Source: Isoetes taiwanensis (Eukaryota > Streptophyta > Lycopodiopsida > Isoetales > Isoetaceae). From it: a stretch of DNA of 64,000 nt. Below the pieces are notes generated by a model. The model saw only the letters and a program-made list of their open reading frames with translations. It searched no databases and was not told the DNA's origin. Of the stretch, positions 1 through 12,072 are shown piece after piece. Positions within the stretch are counted from its first letter, which is position 1. Each line of letters starts with the position of its first letter. Made by a program: the position numbers and the translations under genes. The stretch lies in the NCBI GenBank assembly GCA_021234155.1, contig JAJEKV010000002.1, forward strand, positions 20,673,726 through 20,737,725. Direction: 5' to 3'.

Positions 1-1110
1 ATCAATTGTACTTCGTTCAGTTACCGTGTGCCCTTGCTAAGGTCGTGCTTTGCTCCAAAGTCTTGGGGCCCAGCGGAGTATTCGATCATGGTCAGAATAA
101 TTTGGAGTCCTTGGAGAAACCAGACCAAAATCGCTCACGTGGCCGGGGTACTCATGGGCTTACTTAGCCGGGAATGTGGTCGATCCATGGGCGGGCGGAC
201 TCAGGTGGGCTCTTATTGAAGTTCATTGAGTTGCTTGAGATGAAGTTGATCATCTGTCCGTGGTTCCATAATGAAATGACGGTTCTCATTTGGATGGCAT
301 TCGATCTTGTTTCAATAGCTTTTTGTTGGACATGAGCCATTGATGAGAGCTCCCACCTTGGTGGTGGAAAAGATGTGGAATTTCAGTTGAGTTGCGCATT
401 TAGGGCGGCTAGAGCCTCAAATTCTTCCATGTGGGCTGAGCACTTTGGTCTAACAGTTTTTGCCTTCGTGTTGCCAAGGTGGGATAAGTCGGTTCAGTCA
501 CGAAAGGTAAAAAGATGTGAGGAAATCTTTGGAGCGAGGAGCGATATAGTAAAGAACTGAAGGTTGAGTTGGATGTGGCATGGGTGCACGAAGGACCACG
601 ATGAAGGGGTGACTATGATTGAAAGCAGATGGGCTAGACGTGGTTTGAGATACATGGGTTATGTGAGGAAGGGCGGTGGGAAATGAGGAAAGGATATTCT
701 GGGCTAGGCGCAAAGGGGCGATGTGGATATCAGAGTGCCACGGAAGTTGGTTAGGAAGGAAGAGCGTGCTTCGAAAAATGATGGATGTAGGCATGTTCGG
801 TATGTGAAAATGCGGTTGAGAAGGTTGAGAGCTGATAAAGGCTCTGATAGTAAATGAGGGCCGAGGTTGTGAGCAATGTTTGCAGCTTAGGCGGGGAGGC
901 CCGGGGCCGGGGCAGGACTGCGGTGGGTGGCGTGAGCCAGGCCCTGGGCAGGAATGGCCTCCCTCTATGTCATAGCCAAGACCAGCCCATGTCATGAGGC
1001 AGTTTCAAGCCGATGGGCGCTGGCCGAGCCGTCACGAGAAGGGTTCTTGGGCGTGAAGTACAGACGGACATGGCGGCCAGGAAGAAGTAGGATGGAATCG
1101 GACCCGGCGG
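1..1110 (-). pseudogene. Gag leader and gag remnant of gypsy element 1
   Basis: The longest open piece is 498-995 on the minus strand. It is rich in Pro, Ser and His and parallels the N-terminal gag region of element 2 (11650-11950); both contain a TATGACATAGAGGGAGGCC block near their start. Pieces further left match element 2 gag around 11030-11400. Reading frames are broken by many indels and no zinc knuckle is reached before the window ends. This is a non-functional copy or heavily mis-sequenced. Confidence 0.6.
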
Positions 1111-1116
1111 TAGCGG

Positions 1117-1704
1117 TGTTTGAAGTGCAGGTTCGGGGAATCTGGAAGACAGCCCTGCAGCCAGGGACCACGATGGATCTAACGGGAGTCCAGAGGGGGA
1201 CTATGTCACTTGTGGGGTTTGCAAGAAGAAGAAGGAAAAGCCGGAACAAATGGGAAAATGATAAGCTTCCTTGATATCAATGATGAACATACATGAGCTC
1301 TACGCAATGGAAAAACTGAAGGAGGAGACAACAAGACTCGAAACTCATCTAAAAACTCATGTACTTTAGCTCTACTCATATATATAGTACAATGGTCTTT
1401 TGGCCCAACAGACACTCACGGTGATCGGTGCCCGATCCTTGGAAGGAGGCCACAGAGTTCTGAGGAATGTTGGTGCCTCTTGGAGGGATTACCTAGAATC
1501 CTTGGCCCGGCGGGCGGTGGCGGGCGTCCACTTGTCTGGCCGGCGCCTCTGTTGTGACCTGAGGGCTTTGCAATTGCGTAATTAGCTGCTTAGTCTCTGT
1601 GAGCCTTTGATGGGCTGACCGTGGCTGGTGAGGATCCTTGAGCTTGACACAGTGCAATAGTATGCATGAATAAAGTCACATGCAGGGAGGCACAGGGACT
1701 AACA
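1117..1704 (-). repeat. 5' LTR of gypsy element 1
   Basis: The 588 bp LTR begins TGTTTG and ends ACTAACA on the plus strand, like the LTRs at 1729-2290 and 12092-12691. Shared blocks include the TGATATCAATGATGAA segment, a CATATATATAG TATA-like segment near 1380 that would serve minus-strand transcription, and the GCATGAATA block near 1663. Just inside it, a minus-strand sequence resembling a tRNA-Asp primer-binding site lies at about 1098-1116. Confidence 0.8.
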
Positions 1705-1728
1705 AAGTTAGAAAAGTCTTATACTTCA
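1705..1728 (+). other. Host sequence left between two retrotransposons, possible left half of a split exon
   Basis: These 24 bp separate the end of gypsy element 1 from gypsy element 2 and finish with the target duplication CTTCA (1724-1728). Joined to 12697-12729, with one TSD copy removed, they form an open frame reading KLEKSYTSMRRLQQQLYNE. It is followed immediately by GTTAGT, a plausible splice donor. The stretch is only 57 nt, so the coding interpretation is tentative. Confidence 0.35.
1724..1728. repeat. Target-site duplication CTTCA, left copy
   Basis: CTTCA directly precedes the LTR start TGTTTAG at 1729. An identical CTTCA follows the other LTR at 12692-12696. Five-base duplications are standard for Ty3/gypsy integration. 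Confidence 0.85.
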
Positions 1729-2290
1729 TGTTTAGAATTAGGTTGGGAACTCTGGAAGGCTGACCCTCGTGAGAGGACCGGTGGATCTAACGGGGAGGTC
1801 AGGGGGACTATGTCACGGGTTCTTTGAAAAGAAAAAAAAGGAAACGAGAACAAATGAAAAGAAAGATGATAAAGCTTCCTTGATATCAATGATGAAAATA
1901 CATGAGCTCTAATGAATAGAAAACTGAAAGAGACAAGACTCAAAACTCATCTAAAAACTTATGAGCTAACTCTACTCATATATATAGTACAATGGCCTTG
2001 GGCCCAATATAACACTCGGTGATCTCGGTGCGACTCACGGAAGAGGCTGATTCTGAGGAATGTTGGCGGTGCCTCTTGAAGTGCCTAGAATCACTTGTGG
2101 CCGGCTTGGTGGTGCCGGGCAGTCACTTGTCTGGCGGCGCCTCTTGTTGATACCAAAGGCTTTATTGCGTGGCTGCTTAGTCTTACAGTGGGCTTGGATG
2201 TACGACCCGTGGTTGGCCCGAGGATCTTTGAGCTTGACTTGGTCGGCGTATGCATGAATAGTCTGTACCGGGAGGCCGCCGGGACTAACA
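1729..2290 (-). repeat. 3' LTR of gypsy element 2
   Basis: On the plus strand it begins TGTTTAG and ends GGGACTAACA. On the minus strand it starts TGTTAGTCCC, directly after the polypurine tract. It differs from 12092-12691 by substitutions and small indels (562 versus 600 bp). Confidence 0.88.
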
Positions 2291-2300
2291 CTCCCCCCAC
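2291..2300 (-). other. Polypurine tract of gypsy element 2
   Basis: The minus strand reads GTGGGGGGAG immediately upstream of the 3' LTR start TGTTAGTCC. This is the position and composition expected of the plus-strand DNA primer, and it fixes the element's orientation as minus. Confidence 0.8.
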
Positions 2301-5300
2301 CAAGCGACACTCGAGTGAAGAAAGGAGGAAGCGTTTGGGGGCGGGAAGCCATGATCACGAAAGTGATCCTCACGTGAGGGCCAGACCGGTATGGTCTTGG
2401 TGATGAGATCTTGGCGTGATTGAAAGGGGTGTGTCTTGGCCAAGGCGGGGATCAGCATCAATAAAGCGAAGGCGTACCATGTCTTCAAGTCACCGTGGGC
2501 GTCACGAAGAAATGTCCGACCTCCATGAGGAAACCCGGTCACGAAGGCCAAAACCAGCAGCGGCATTTGGATTGCGGTGAAAAATGGGGCGGCTTGCCGA
2601 TTTAAGGAGCTGAGCAAAATGCATTTGAGGCGGCGCAAAATCGCTTGAAAGATGGGCGAAGGATCGGGTGAGTGGAGGCGTTCTGCAAGAAAGGTGTTGA
2701 GACCATGAAGCGCATCCGTGAGCTGTTGCCAACCACGCTCATTAGCAATGTAGATCAATTTGTGGTGTTGTCGAGTAGCACCTTCTTCCCAATGTGATCG
2801 GCGAACAAACGTGGATCCCCAGGAATCCGTCGAGATCGAGGTGGTGTCCGGCCTGCATGACCATCCATGACCTTGGTCCAAAAGGAAGGCATGTCGGAAG
2901 TCGGGAACACGGGGCGTGGAGGTACACCGAGGGGAAGCATAGGAGAAGGAACCATGCAGGTGGGCGTGGGTTCTTGGCGATCTCCACAGGTGGCCGACAA
3001 GATCCGGATCAAGTGCGACACCGGCGTCCCAAAAAGAAGCGGTGGAGAGTTGGGAGGAGGGCTATCCCATCTGTGGGGACCGTCTTGCTATCCAACAGAG
3101 CACATGGCGGTGTAAACAATGAGTGCTTTGCATATAGACTTGTGCATAGGGAAGATCTTGGGATGTCCTAGATACTTCCTTATTTGTTTGGCTTCCGCTT
3201 ACCCGAGAGATAAATGATTGGCAAGCTTCGGGCATGTACTCGATGAAAAGTTTTTTGGTGCGGCGGGATCCGCAAGATATGGATTGTTATCTGAAGCACC
3301 ATTCTTGCTGATTGGGGTCACCCTGGAGCGGTGGCGTGGCCATTGCCAAAATTTTCTGTGTATCACCCGGATAGAAATCATGAAAAATATAAGCCATGGG
3401 CTGAACCAGCGGAAAGTGAAAAGTCGGGATCGCACGATTGTATGAGAATCAAAGACAACAAGGGCACAACACAACCCTTTGTCTTCAATGGAGAGTTCGG
3501 CCAAATCGAGAAAAATCAACCTTTGCTTTCGGTGGGATATCCACCGGGGGCCATCATTTGTGCGTGCCACTTTGAAAGGAAGAGGTGGCGTCGAGCAACC
3601 ACATAATCATGATAGCGGGAGGGCTGGGGAAGTCCAGCGGCGTGTGGAAGAATTGAAGTGCGGCGTCAAGTTTGGTTTGAGCCTCATATTGGTGAATAAC
3701 TTCTTTGCGGTACATTGTTGAATCACGGATCCTATTTTTTCCTTTTCAAGTAGGGCGTGGCCTGGTCCGCGGACCAGCTTCGAGAAGGATTGACACGGGA
3801 GGAAGATTTCCGGTGTATTGAGGCGAGCCGCGGCAATCTCGGCGTCATCGAGTATTTTTACGTTTACGCACCTCGTAAGGTGATCTTGAAGAGAGGTGAT
3901 CACGGGAGAGATGCGTGGTAGAAAGCGAGGCGTCAAGGAGGCAACTTGAGCATCTGGGGCTGAAAGATTTTTGAACTTGAGTCGCGGAAGTTTTCACCTG
4001 ATTCCGAGTACAAGGCATTGAGTTTAGCAATATCTTCATCCTTGGTACTCGGGAGGCGACTTTGGACTTGTTGTGCTCAATAGAGTCCGAATTTGGTTGG
4101 GCTGAGCTTCTTGTCCGCGAGTTGGCTGACTTGAGCTTGTGTACTCTTGAGATCCATGAGCGTAAGAGAGCTTCATGCTTGTCTTGAAGTTTGGCCTCAA
4201 AGTTGCAACTTGGCGATTCGCGGCTTGAAGGTGTGGTAATTACCATATCGAGCCTCTAGTGCCGTTGAACCAGCTCATAAGGCGTCTTGGGATTCCACAA
4301 CTTAAGTGCGGCGGCGAGCATCTGGCGTCTGCGATACAACAGCCCGGCGAGGGTGTTGTGGTGGTGGAATTAGGCATTGCACTGGTGTGGGAGGTTTGTG
4401 AAAAATGGTGTGAAGTGGATGGTGTAGCGGAGGGAAGAGGCGGTGACATGGTGTGTGCCTGTGGTCATGACCGAGGGAAGATGGGCGTGATGTGCCAACA
4501 GTGATTATTTGGAAGGGGCCGAGTGGAAGTATATGAGAATTTGGTGGTGTGGGAGGAAGTAATGCCGGATGAGGGCTTGAAAGTGCCCTCCACGAAAACT
4601 TCAGAAATGGAAGTGGTACCCGAAAGGCGGTCCATTTCTTGGAAAAACGATAGAACATCATTTGGGGCCAATCTATGTGGTGCTTGGGTGTGTGATAAGG
4701 ACCAGGTTATAGAAAGGCTTATTGATATGGGTGTTCTTGATAGAATACCCAAAGGAATTTTGCATACAAAAATTTTACAAAGGTCTCATGAGGCTTGTCG
4801 ATATTGGTCGGGCGATGGACATTGGCGTGATAGCGAGGTGCACCAAACTTCTGTGACATCAATATCATATATGAGACCATGATACACACAAGAGTGTGCA
4901 AGGAATATGAAATACCTCCAATCAAGTGTTGAGTCAATGAAATAGTGGTGCCATCGACCCGTGGTGGTGTACCCTGCGCGGGCTTTAACAAATTGGCGAT
5001 GAACTGCTGCAACTGGGCAGGATTTGGGCCGGAAGTTCCATTTGAGAAATTCGTAAAAATTTGGTGTCGTTCGGCGGACGTCTTTATTAGAGACCAACAA
5101 AGGGCTTAGCGGAAAAGTGAAGTCAAGAAGGATCTGAATAAAAGGGCGGATCCTTGGGAGGCGATGGCTTGAAGTGTAGAAAAATCTTGGGGCAGCCATG
5201 AGAAATGATTTCTGGAAACGAAGAGATGCCAAAAGCGGAAAAACGAAAAGTCCACCGAGGAGGATAAGCTTGAATGAAGAAAAAGGTTGTTTAAAGGCCT

Positions 5301-6170
5301 ACAAACTGGAGGTGAAGAGGTATGAAGAAGTCTGAAAGCGAGGAACCGTTGATGATGCGGTGTCAAAGAGATCACGAAGAAGGGATTGAAGCAAAAATTT
5401 GGCTAAGTCCCCAAAAGCGTAAGGGATAAAACAATGGGCGGTGAGGATGAGGCGTGAAAGAAAGATCGGATGTGACCGGATGGCAAAGGACACCATTAAT
5501 GTTAAACGGGCGTGGAAAGAAGGAATGGCATTCAATGGTGGCAACTCGAAGTGGGATATCATTAAAGGAATGTCGAAGGTACCATTGCTAGATATGCGGC
5601 GGGAGAACAGATTCTCCTTTTAGAAACACCCTTGCATTGCAACCACGTTGGCGATTTGTGTGATTGGTCCGCGTCGACAAGGAGGTCCTCGGTTGGCTAT
5701 ATAAAGGCGAACCAGAGAAAACAAAAGGCATCGATGGCGCTCGGTATGGCTTGGCTTGGTTTGAGCGAAGATTGCACCATCTTGAAATGACTGTCAAGTG
5801 GATCACTTGTAAGATGGTAATGCGGATCTCACGGCTGCCACAACCGTGGCATTAGCATGGGCGGCTGGTGTCTTAGGGATGGCTGAACATCCCGGCCGAA
5901 TAGCGGGATGGAGGTGGTTTGCACCGCCATTTGGGATCCGGGCGGAACCTCTACCATCTCCTCGCATCACCTCTGCTCCGGAAGGGCAGGGTAGAGGGGT
6001 TTTCCTCTTAGGACTTAGTAGATGGGGCTCGAGCCCGTTTTTGTATATAGAGGCGGTGCCCATAGCGGAAATAAATTTGGTTGCGCCCACATTTTGTAAA
6101 AATTCTCCACTATAATATAATCTACCGCCTTTCTAGTCACTTTTCGTGGTGTTTGATTTGCAGGCTGTCT
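2301..6170 (-). other. Extra 3' region of gypsy element 2, unrecognised ORFs
   Basis: About 3.9 kb lies between the end of integrase and the 3' LTR, much longer than a 3' UTR. Minus-strand open pieces include 2285-2881, 3199-3570, 3607-3936, 4786-5232 and 5803-6090. The 4786-5232 piece has aromatic-rich segments such as FYEFLKWNFRP and TTTGRWHHYFIDSTLDW. Many plant Tat/Athila-type elements carry an additional ORF in this place. I could not assign a domain, and no clear signal peptide or transmembrane envelope architecture was seen. It could also be captured host sequence. Confidence 0.5.
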
Positions 6171-6174
6171 ACGT

Positions 6175-7337
6175 GTTGGGATGTTCACTTTACGTGTCTT
6201 TGAAATGCTTTGAGGCGAAAACCATTAACTAATGTAGGTAATGGAGTGCCATCTAATTCAGCGAGTTGGAAAACACTTGGTCTAACCACTTGAACAATTT
6301 GATAAGGGGCCAAACCAGCGAAACTTGAGTTTACAGGAAAATTTTTGTACACGGAATCATAAGAAAAGAACCAAATCTCCTTGTTTGAATGTTTTTGTCT
6401 TCAAGCGTTTGTCATGTAAAGATTTTTGCAATTTGTTGTCCATGAAGAACACGAATATAAGCATCCTGAGAAGTTCATCAAGCTGTTCTAATTGATAGAC
6501 CCGTTCTTTGAAGCATTTGGTGGATTATGAAGCGTGCTTGATTGAAACGAGTGTTGGAAGAATGAATTCAAAGGGCATGAGAGCTTCGACCATAAACCAA
6601 TTTAAAAGGAGTGTGACCCGTAGCAATCTTGAAACAAGTATTGTAGGCCCAAAAAGCTGTAGGAAGTTTTTGTCACGCCAATCATGCGGGAAGCGTCACA
6701 AATTTTCTTGAGAATGGTGACCGAGTTTTGTTGGTGCTTTCGGCCAACCCATTGCCTTGAGGATAGTAAGGTGTGCTCTTGTGATGATGTATCAAGAGAT
6801 AATCCGTCGACTCTTTGATAGTATGATTGATGAAATGAACACCACGATCAATGACCAGCTCAGGTAGAGGCGGCCGAATCAGCGTGATGATTTGTTGATA
6901 GAGGACTACGGCGTGCTTGCGGCGGTGTTGTGCGGAAGTGCACAAGCTTCCGCCCATTTGGTGGCGTGGTCGGTGAGAACCGGGATGTATCGGACACGCA
7001 GTGTGTGCGCAGGAGGGTCTATAGGTCCCACAAAGTCCATTCCCCATTCTTTGAAGGGAAGTGGCGTGGCGGCGGCGTCAAAGGAAAAGCGTCCGCGGGC
7101 GTGGGGCGTCCCACCGGCCCGGCAAAGCGTCCGCGTCTTGGGCGTGGGCGTGAGCATCTTTGAAAGCGTGGGCCAATAATACCCGGCAAGAAGAATTTTT
7201 GCGTCTTGCGTGGTGTCACCATGAAAATGACCACCACCGAGCCCTTGATGAGCTTCTCGAACAATGTACGGAACTTCATGAGGGAGAACACGGCGTCGAA
7301 GGATGGTGTCCTTACCTTTTGTAGAGATGTCCGGCAA
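6175..7337 (-). pseudogene. Integrase domain of gypsy element 2
   Basis: The minus-strand pieces 6906-7337 and 6682-7047 together carry an integrase. An HHCC-type zinc-binding region contains HQGLGGGHFH and a later Cys. The first catalytic Asp is in WGMDFVGPI, the second in VIDRGVHF, and the catalytic Glu in YYPQGNGLAEST. Further down, near 6200-6330, the minus strand gives a GPY/F-like module (LAPYQIVQVV then FQLAELDG), so the C-terminal domain is present. The pieces are in different frames, so at least one indel separates the DDE residues. The function would be joining of the retroelement cDNA to host DNA. Confidence 0.8.
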
Positions 7338-7459
7338 CCATGGTGTAGTCCGCGGACCTCTCCCGGAGAAATTGATGGCTGACGGGATTGTCGCTTGGCG
7401 GAAGAAAGGCGTCTCATCTTACGGTGGAAGAGCACGTGAGGAGGAATGCTTGCTGAAAA

Positions 7460-7750
7460 TCATGGAACCAATGTGGTGTTGCCGTGACTAAAAAAAGTTG
7501 AGCATCGGGGAAAGGCGTCACGAGACTCTGTTGCGGGATCATCCGTGTGGATGCGTGAAAGATAATCCGGAACAACATGAGATTTACCCAGCCTTATGAG
7601 CGATTTCAAAAGGAGCAAATTCTTGGAGAAGAAGGACAACGAGCAATGCGACCCGTGGGCGTGGGTTTGTTGATCAAATAGAAGTGCTTGGTGGTCCACA
7701 AAGAACTTGATTTGACTGCCAAAAGGTAATGGCGGGCGTTGGACACGAGA
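7460..7750 (-). pseudogene. RNase H region of gypsy element 2
   Basis: The minus-strand piece 7460-7699 starts with TDHQAL-like residues and ends with LGKSHVVPDYLSRI, the usual transition at the end of a Ty3/gypsy RNase H domain. It sits between RT and integrase as expected. Only about 80 residues are open in one frame, and the upstream catalytic part is broken up. Confidence 0.65.
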
Positions 7751-8057
7751 AAATGAGACCCAAAGCTTCGCGCTCAGGTGGCGAGAATAGTTGCCCTCAA
7801 TGAGAATTGAGTTTTAATTTGGCATAGCGATTTGGTTTATCGATTAATGCGCATCATATTCTTGAAAGAACAGCTCAATAGCAAGCAGCAGAGACATCGA
7901 CATGAGCGTGAAAGGGCTTGTCCCATTGAGGAGGAACAAATACCGGTGCACGAGTAAGCAAAAGCTTAATTTGTTGGAAAAGCGACTTCGCTTTGGGAAT
8001 TCAAGCCGGTGGATTCGATCACCGTGAGTTTATGAATGGGATGCGCAATGGTGCCAG

Positions 8058-8850
8058 TCAGGTATGAAGGTGGAGTAATAATTGACCTTTCCTAGGAAAA
8101 AGCGTGTCTCTTTGATATTGGCTGGTGCTTGAGCTTTTAGCACCTGGCCCGATTTTGGCGGGATCGGTGGTGATTCTGCTAGCGACAACATGGCCTAATG
8201 AGAACACCGAAGTGGCATAAAAGGTGCATTTCGGGATTGAGACTAATGCGGACTCATCACATTCTGAAAGAGCGAGTTCCAATTTATCCAAATGGTCGAC
8301 CATGGGCTATGGCTGCGAGAGAAGTCATCTTGAAAAATTTGCAAGAAGGGATTTTCCTTCATGAAATCATGAAAAGCGGAGAGCATGATGCGTTGAAATG
8401 TTGAAGGAGAGTTGGATAATCAAAGGAACCACCTTGTAGGCAAAAGTGCCCGCGGGGTGGTGAAAGTGGTCTTGAGTTGATCAGATTCTTTGATGGAGAG
8501 TCGATTGTAGCGGAGAAGAAACCATCCATAAAGGAGTACATCTCATGTCGACCACTTCTTCAGAACAGTGCGTGAAGGGAAGTGGAAAATGATCGCTTCC
8601 GTGGCTGATTGAGTTTCAGATAGTCTACGAGGCAGCGGATCTTACCATTGTGCTTAAGGGCAATGGCGATAGGGCTCACCCATTGAGAATGTTTGACCTC
8701 ATAGATCAAACTGCGGCAAGGAGTTTGTCAATTTCGCCTTGGCGATCCGCGGTAATTAGGGTTGAGCACATGCTTGTCGTTGCTACAGCTTTGGGTCGTG
8801 CATCAGATTTGGTAGGAATGGTGAGTTCCCCAAGCTTTTGTTGATTCCCG
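8058..8850 (-). pseudogene. Reverse transcriptase domain of gypsy element 2
   Basis: Reading the minus strand, 8850-8620 gives KLLAAV followed by QWVSPIAIALKHNGKIR, the fingers region. The 8359-8541 piece gives YSFMDGFFSAT, containing the first palm motif, then FCLQGGSF. The 8058-8303 piece gives HLDKLELALSECDESAL, then LGHVVASRITTDPAKI, the thumb-side motif typical of Ty3/gypsy RT. A clean YxDD box was not found in a single open frame. The domain is fragmented across frames. Its role would be cDNA synthesis from element RNA. Confidence 0.8.
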
Positions 8851-9489
8851 CGGATCTTTGTAACTCGGTGAAAATGTGTTTGAATTTTTTGAGCAGCGTG
8901 GCGGCCTGATACGATAAGGGGCGGAAGGTTTAAACAATCTGACGGGTTGATTGTTGCCAACATCCACAATTTCGACTTGAGTCTGAATATGGGGTATGAC
9001 GGTATCTGGACAATGTGTGCGGGAGGTTGGAGCATAACAGGATCGTGGCACTGCGTGGTAAAAAGAGGTTGCTCGGTGTCATCTAGCGGTGGTTGCTTCA
9101 TGGCTGGCGTGTACATCGGCAGGAGTTCTTTGGAGTGTCCGTATCGAAAAGTGATCAAGCGTTGGATTCGATTGCAAGGAGCGGGTAGGGGTCAAGCAAG
9201 GCAGCCCACGGCCTGGTCGATCAAGTCATTTCTCCCCAAGGATCGGCATATTAGGGTAGGATGGTGATGGCCGGTGAGGGGTAGCCCTGAACTTGATAAA
9301 TATTCTGGCGTCTTGAGTCGATTAATGCGACGAGAGAGAGGGTTCCGCATTGTCAGCGGAAATGATCGGCTTTGTTTGCAAGTCCATTGTGGCATTGAGA
9401 TGACCATCTGTGATGACTAAGCGGTCCGTGGCCCGATAATGGATACTCTTTGCTGGCGGAGAAAGGGTCTTCCACCCGGCATTTCATAG

Positions 9490-9768
9490 TCACTGGATCT
9501 TCACCCGGCTTTCCAAACTCAAATTCCATGGGAAGCGGAGATCACCAATGTTGATGTGTAGAATAGGTGTGGCGCCTTGAGGTCTCGTGATATGGCCATT
9601 AGCCAATTTGATGTCATATGGGGCACGAAAGAGTTGTGTGATGCCCATTTGTTTTGCGGAGTTTGTCAGTGATGAGATTGGCGCACTACCTCCATCGATT
9701 TGAACATGGTTGACTTGCTGATTTCCCACCGTTGCATGGACCGTGGGTGTAGGTAGCCTGAGCCCCAA
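9490..9768 (-). pseudogene. Aspartic protease domain of gypsy element 2
   Basis: A 92-residue open piece contains NHVQIDGGSAPISSL, where DGG replaces the usual DSG or DTG catalytic triplet, then hydrophobic strands and LHINIGDLRF. This matches the order of retropepsin-like domains in plant gypsy polyproteins, where the protease cleaves gag-pol. It lies between gag and RT. The altered triplet may be a decay mutation. Confidence 0.65.
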
Positions 9769-10428
9769 CTAAAAGCAGTTGGGAGTGGTAGCTGGTCCTT
9801 GAGGCGGGGCGAGTTTTAAAATGGTTGCCAAGCTTAAAGGAATTTTGATCTTGGCAAGCTCCTCTTGGAGTTCGAGAGGTACATGAGAAAAAGGATCTGC
9901 TTTGGTTCCCAGTGCGGGGAGTGCGTGGCAGGGAAGCAGCAACTTCTTTGAGTAAGTCAACCTCGGCTGCAATATTGGGATATGTCTGAGAGCGTGGAGG
10001 TTGAGATGTTGAAGGTGGATCGTGTCTTTGTTGAGCTCGAGTGGTGGCATGAACATTTGCCAATGTCGGCCTTCATTTTGCTTGCATGAGATTCAAAATG
10101 CTTTGGCGAACTTTGGGCATGACATTTGGCATGAGCTTTTCTAAGTCAGGTGCAAAGTGAACCTTTTTTCGTCCTCATGAGGAAGGGTGTCAACTGCAAA
10201 GGCAGGTTGCGTGTCGCCGAATAATAGTCAAGGGGCGTGATGCCTTGGTGCGGCGTGAAACTAGACCAACCCAATTTGTGGTATGCGGGGAGGATTAAGT
10301 GCACGAAAAATTTCCTCTTGGGCTTGTTGATCCGGTGAGGTTGATTTCTTTGGAGCTGGTTGATAAGCGTGATTCTTTGGCGCTCTTGGGGGCTTCTTGA
10401 GGAGAACTGGTGTGGGCCTTGTTTGCCA

Positions 10429-11847
10429 TTAGCAAGCGAGTTGGTAAGCCGTGAGGCGGACCGATGTGGTTACGATTTGTGCGGGGAAAGCTGGACTGGA
10501 CATGGAAGTTGAGGAGCACGCCCGTGGTGGTATGACCCCATTCTTGGCGGTGATATGCCTGAGCTTTAGAAGGATCAAAAGGAGGGCGTTGGTTGGATCC
10601 CGTGGTTGGTCACATTCTTTGATAGAGTTGCGTGGGCTGCACTTTTTTGAAGAGGTGGCTGGCGATAGTGCGTTGGGGACTGAGGTGTGGTTTGTACTTG
10701 ATAAACCATTTTGTTGCGAAGCGGTGTGGGATGAGTGCGAGTGCACTCTTAGGTGGCATGATTGCACATGTTGCATCGCTTGCAATGGCGGGCCATTGGT
10801 GGAGTTGCACTCATTGGCCAAATGGCCTTGATATTTGCAAATATGGCACGATTTTGACTTGCTGTGGATTAGCGTGTTGAAATTTTGAGCAACCGTTTGT
10901 GGAACCATGGCCGGGTGGAATGAGCGGGAGCTCTTGAAGAGCCCGCCTCGGGAGAAAACATTGGCGGAGTGATTGACAAGGTCGATAGCCTGCTCAAAGT
11001 TTTGGGCCTTGGTATTGATCATGAGTCGAATAGCGGGAGGAAGTCCTTGGAGAAACCGGACCAAAATCGGCTCTGTGTAGGGTACTCCTTGAGCTTCTTG
11101 GCGAGAATGTGAAGTCGATCCATAAAATCGAGGCGGAGACTCCGTGGGCTCTTGTTGAAGTTCATTGAGTTGCTTGAGATGAAGTTGATCATCATCCGTG
11201 GTCCCGTAATGAGTAAAAGCGGTCGCATTTGGACGATCTTGTTTCCAATGGCTTTTGTTGGACATGAGCCATTGATGAGGAGAAACGCAGTTGTGGTGGA
11301 AAAGATGTGAAATTTCAGTTGAGGTTGCGGCGTGCCCATTTAGGACAGCTAGAGCCTCAAATTCTTCCATGTGGGCCTGAGCACTTTGGTCTAAATGGTT
11401 TTGCCTTTCGTGTTGCCAAAGGTGGGATAAGTCGGTTTCAGTCCGAAAGGTAGATGTGAAAGTCTTTGAAATCGGACAGAAAGCAAGGGATAGTGAGGAT
11501 ATTGAGGTTGAGGTGGATTTGGCATTTGCCCGGCGGACCACGATGAAGGGGTGGTAGCGGTTGAGAAACCGGAAGCAGCCGGAGCATTGGTTTTGAGATC
11601 CGTAAGGTTGTAAGCAGGGGAAGCAAATTGGGAAAGCGTAGGGAAAAGGATATTTAGGGGCAGGCGCAAAGGAGACATGTGGATAGCCGTGCCCACGAGG
11701 GGAGATGATGGTTGCGAAGGAAGTGGCGTATGGCACGAAGAATGATGGATGTAGGCATGTTCGGGGGTATGAAATGCGGTTGAGAAGGTTGAGCAGATAA
11801 GGCTCTCGATAATGATGAGGGGCCGAGGTTGTGAGCAATGTTTGCAC
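10429..11847 (-). CDS. Gag polyprotein of gypsy element 2 with CCHC zinc knuckle
   Basis: This 472-codon minus-strand open frame is the longest in the window. A capsid-like middle part contains VRFLQGLPPAIRLMI. Near residues 330-345 there is a zinc knuckle, CHICKYQGHLANEC, matching CX2CX4HX4C, the nucleic-acid-binding motif of gag nucleocapsid. The protein would package element RNA in cytoplasmic particles. The region just upstream (11654-11950) is also open in another frame and is shared with element 1, so the true start is unclear and the N-terminus may be frame-shifted. It is followed by the protease region. Confidence 0.8.
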   Translation of the reverse strand: MQTLLTTSAPHHYREPYLLNLLNRISYPRTCLHPSFFVPYATSFATIISPRGHGYPHVSFAPAPKYPFPYAFPICFPCLQPYGSQNQCSGCFRFLNRYHPFIVVRRANAKSTSTSISSLSLAFCPISKTFTSTFRTETDLSHLWQHERQNHLDQSAQAHMEEFEALAVLNGHAATSTEISHLFHHNCVSPHQWLMSNKSHWKQDRPNATAFTHYGTTDDDQLHLKQLNELQQEPTESPPRFYGSTSHSRQEAQGVPYTEPILVRFLQGLPPAIRLMINTKAQNFEQAIDLVNHSANVFSRGGLFKSSRSFHPAMVPQTVAQNFNTLIHSKSKSCHICKYQGHLANECNSTNGPPLQAMQHVQSCHLRVHSHSSHTASQQNGLSSTNHTSVPNALSPATSSKKCSPRNSIKECDQPRDPTNALLLILLKLRHITAKNGVIPPRACSSTSMSSPAFPAQIVTTSVRLTAYQLAC

Positions 11848-12072
11848 GCTTTGGGCGGGGAACTGGGACAGGACCGGACACGAGGGTGGGTGGCGCCGGA
11901 TGAGCCCTAGACAGAAGATGGCCTCCCTCTATGTCATAAGCAGTATCCATACATGTCAGCGAAACGGTTCCGACGCTGATGGCGCTCCAAGCGAGATGCC
12001 GTCTGCGAAAGGAGTTCTTCTGGCGTGAAATTGCGGACAGACATGGCGACAGAAGAAAGTAGGAGAAAATCA

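Larger units (their letters stand above)
1..1704 (-). mobile_element. Ty3/gypsy LTR retrotransposon 1, 5' part only (cut by window edge)
   Basis: This segment repeats, in the same order, the LTR plus gag leader of the complete element at 1729-12691. For example, 80-170 matches 11030-11110 and 900-1116 matches 11860-12091. The LTR (1117-1704) is on the right and gag-related sequence runs leftward, so the element lies on the minus strand and continues beyond position 1. It is more diverged, with many small indels relative to element 2. Its outer end reads ...GGGACTAACA at 1704. The target duplication cannot be tested because the other end is outside the window. Confidence 0.85.
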
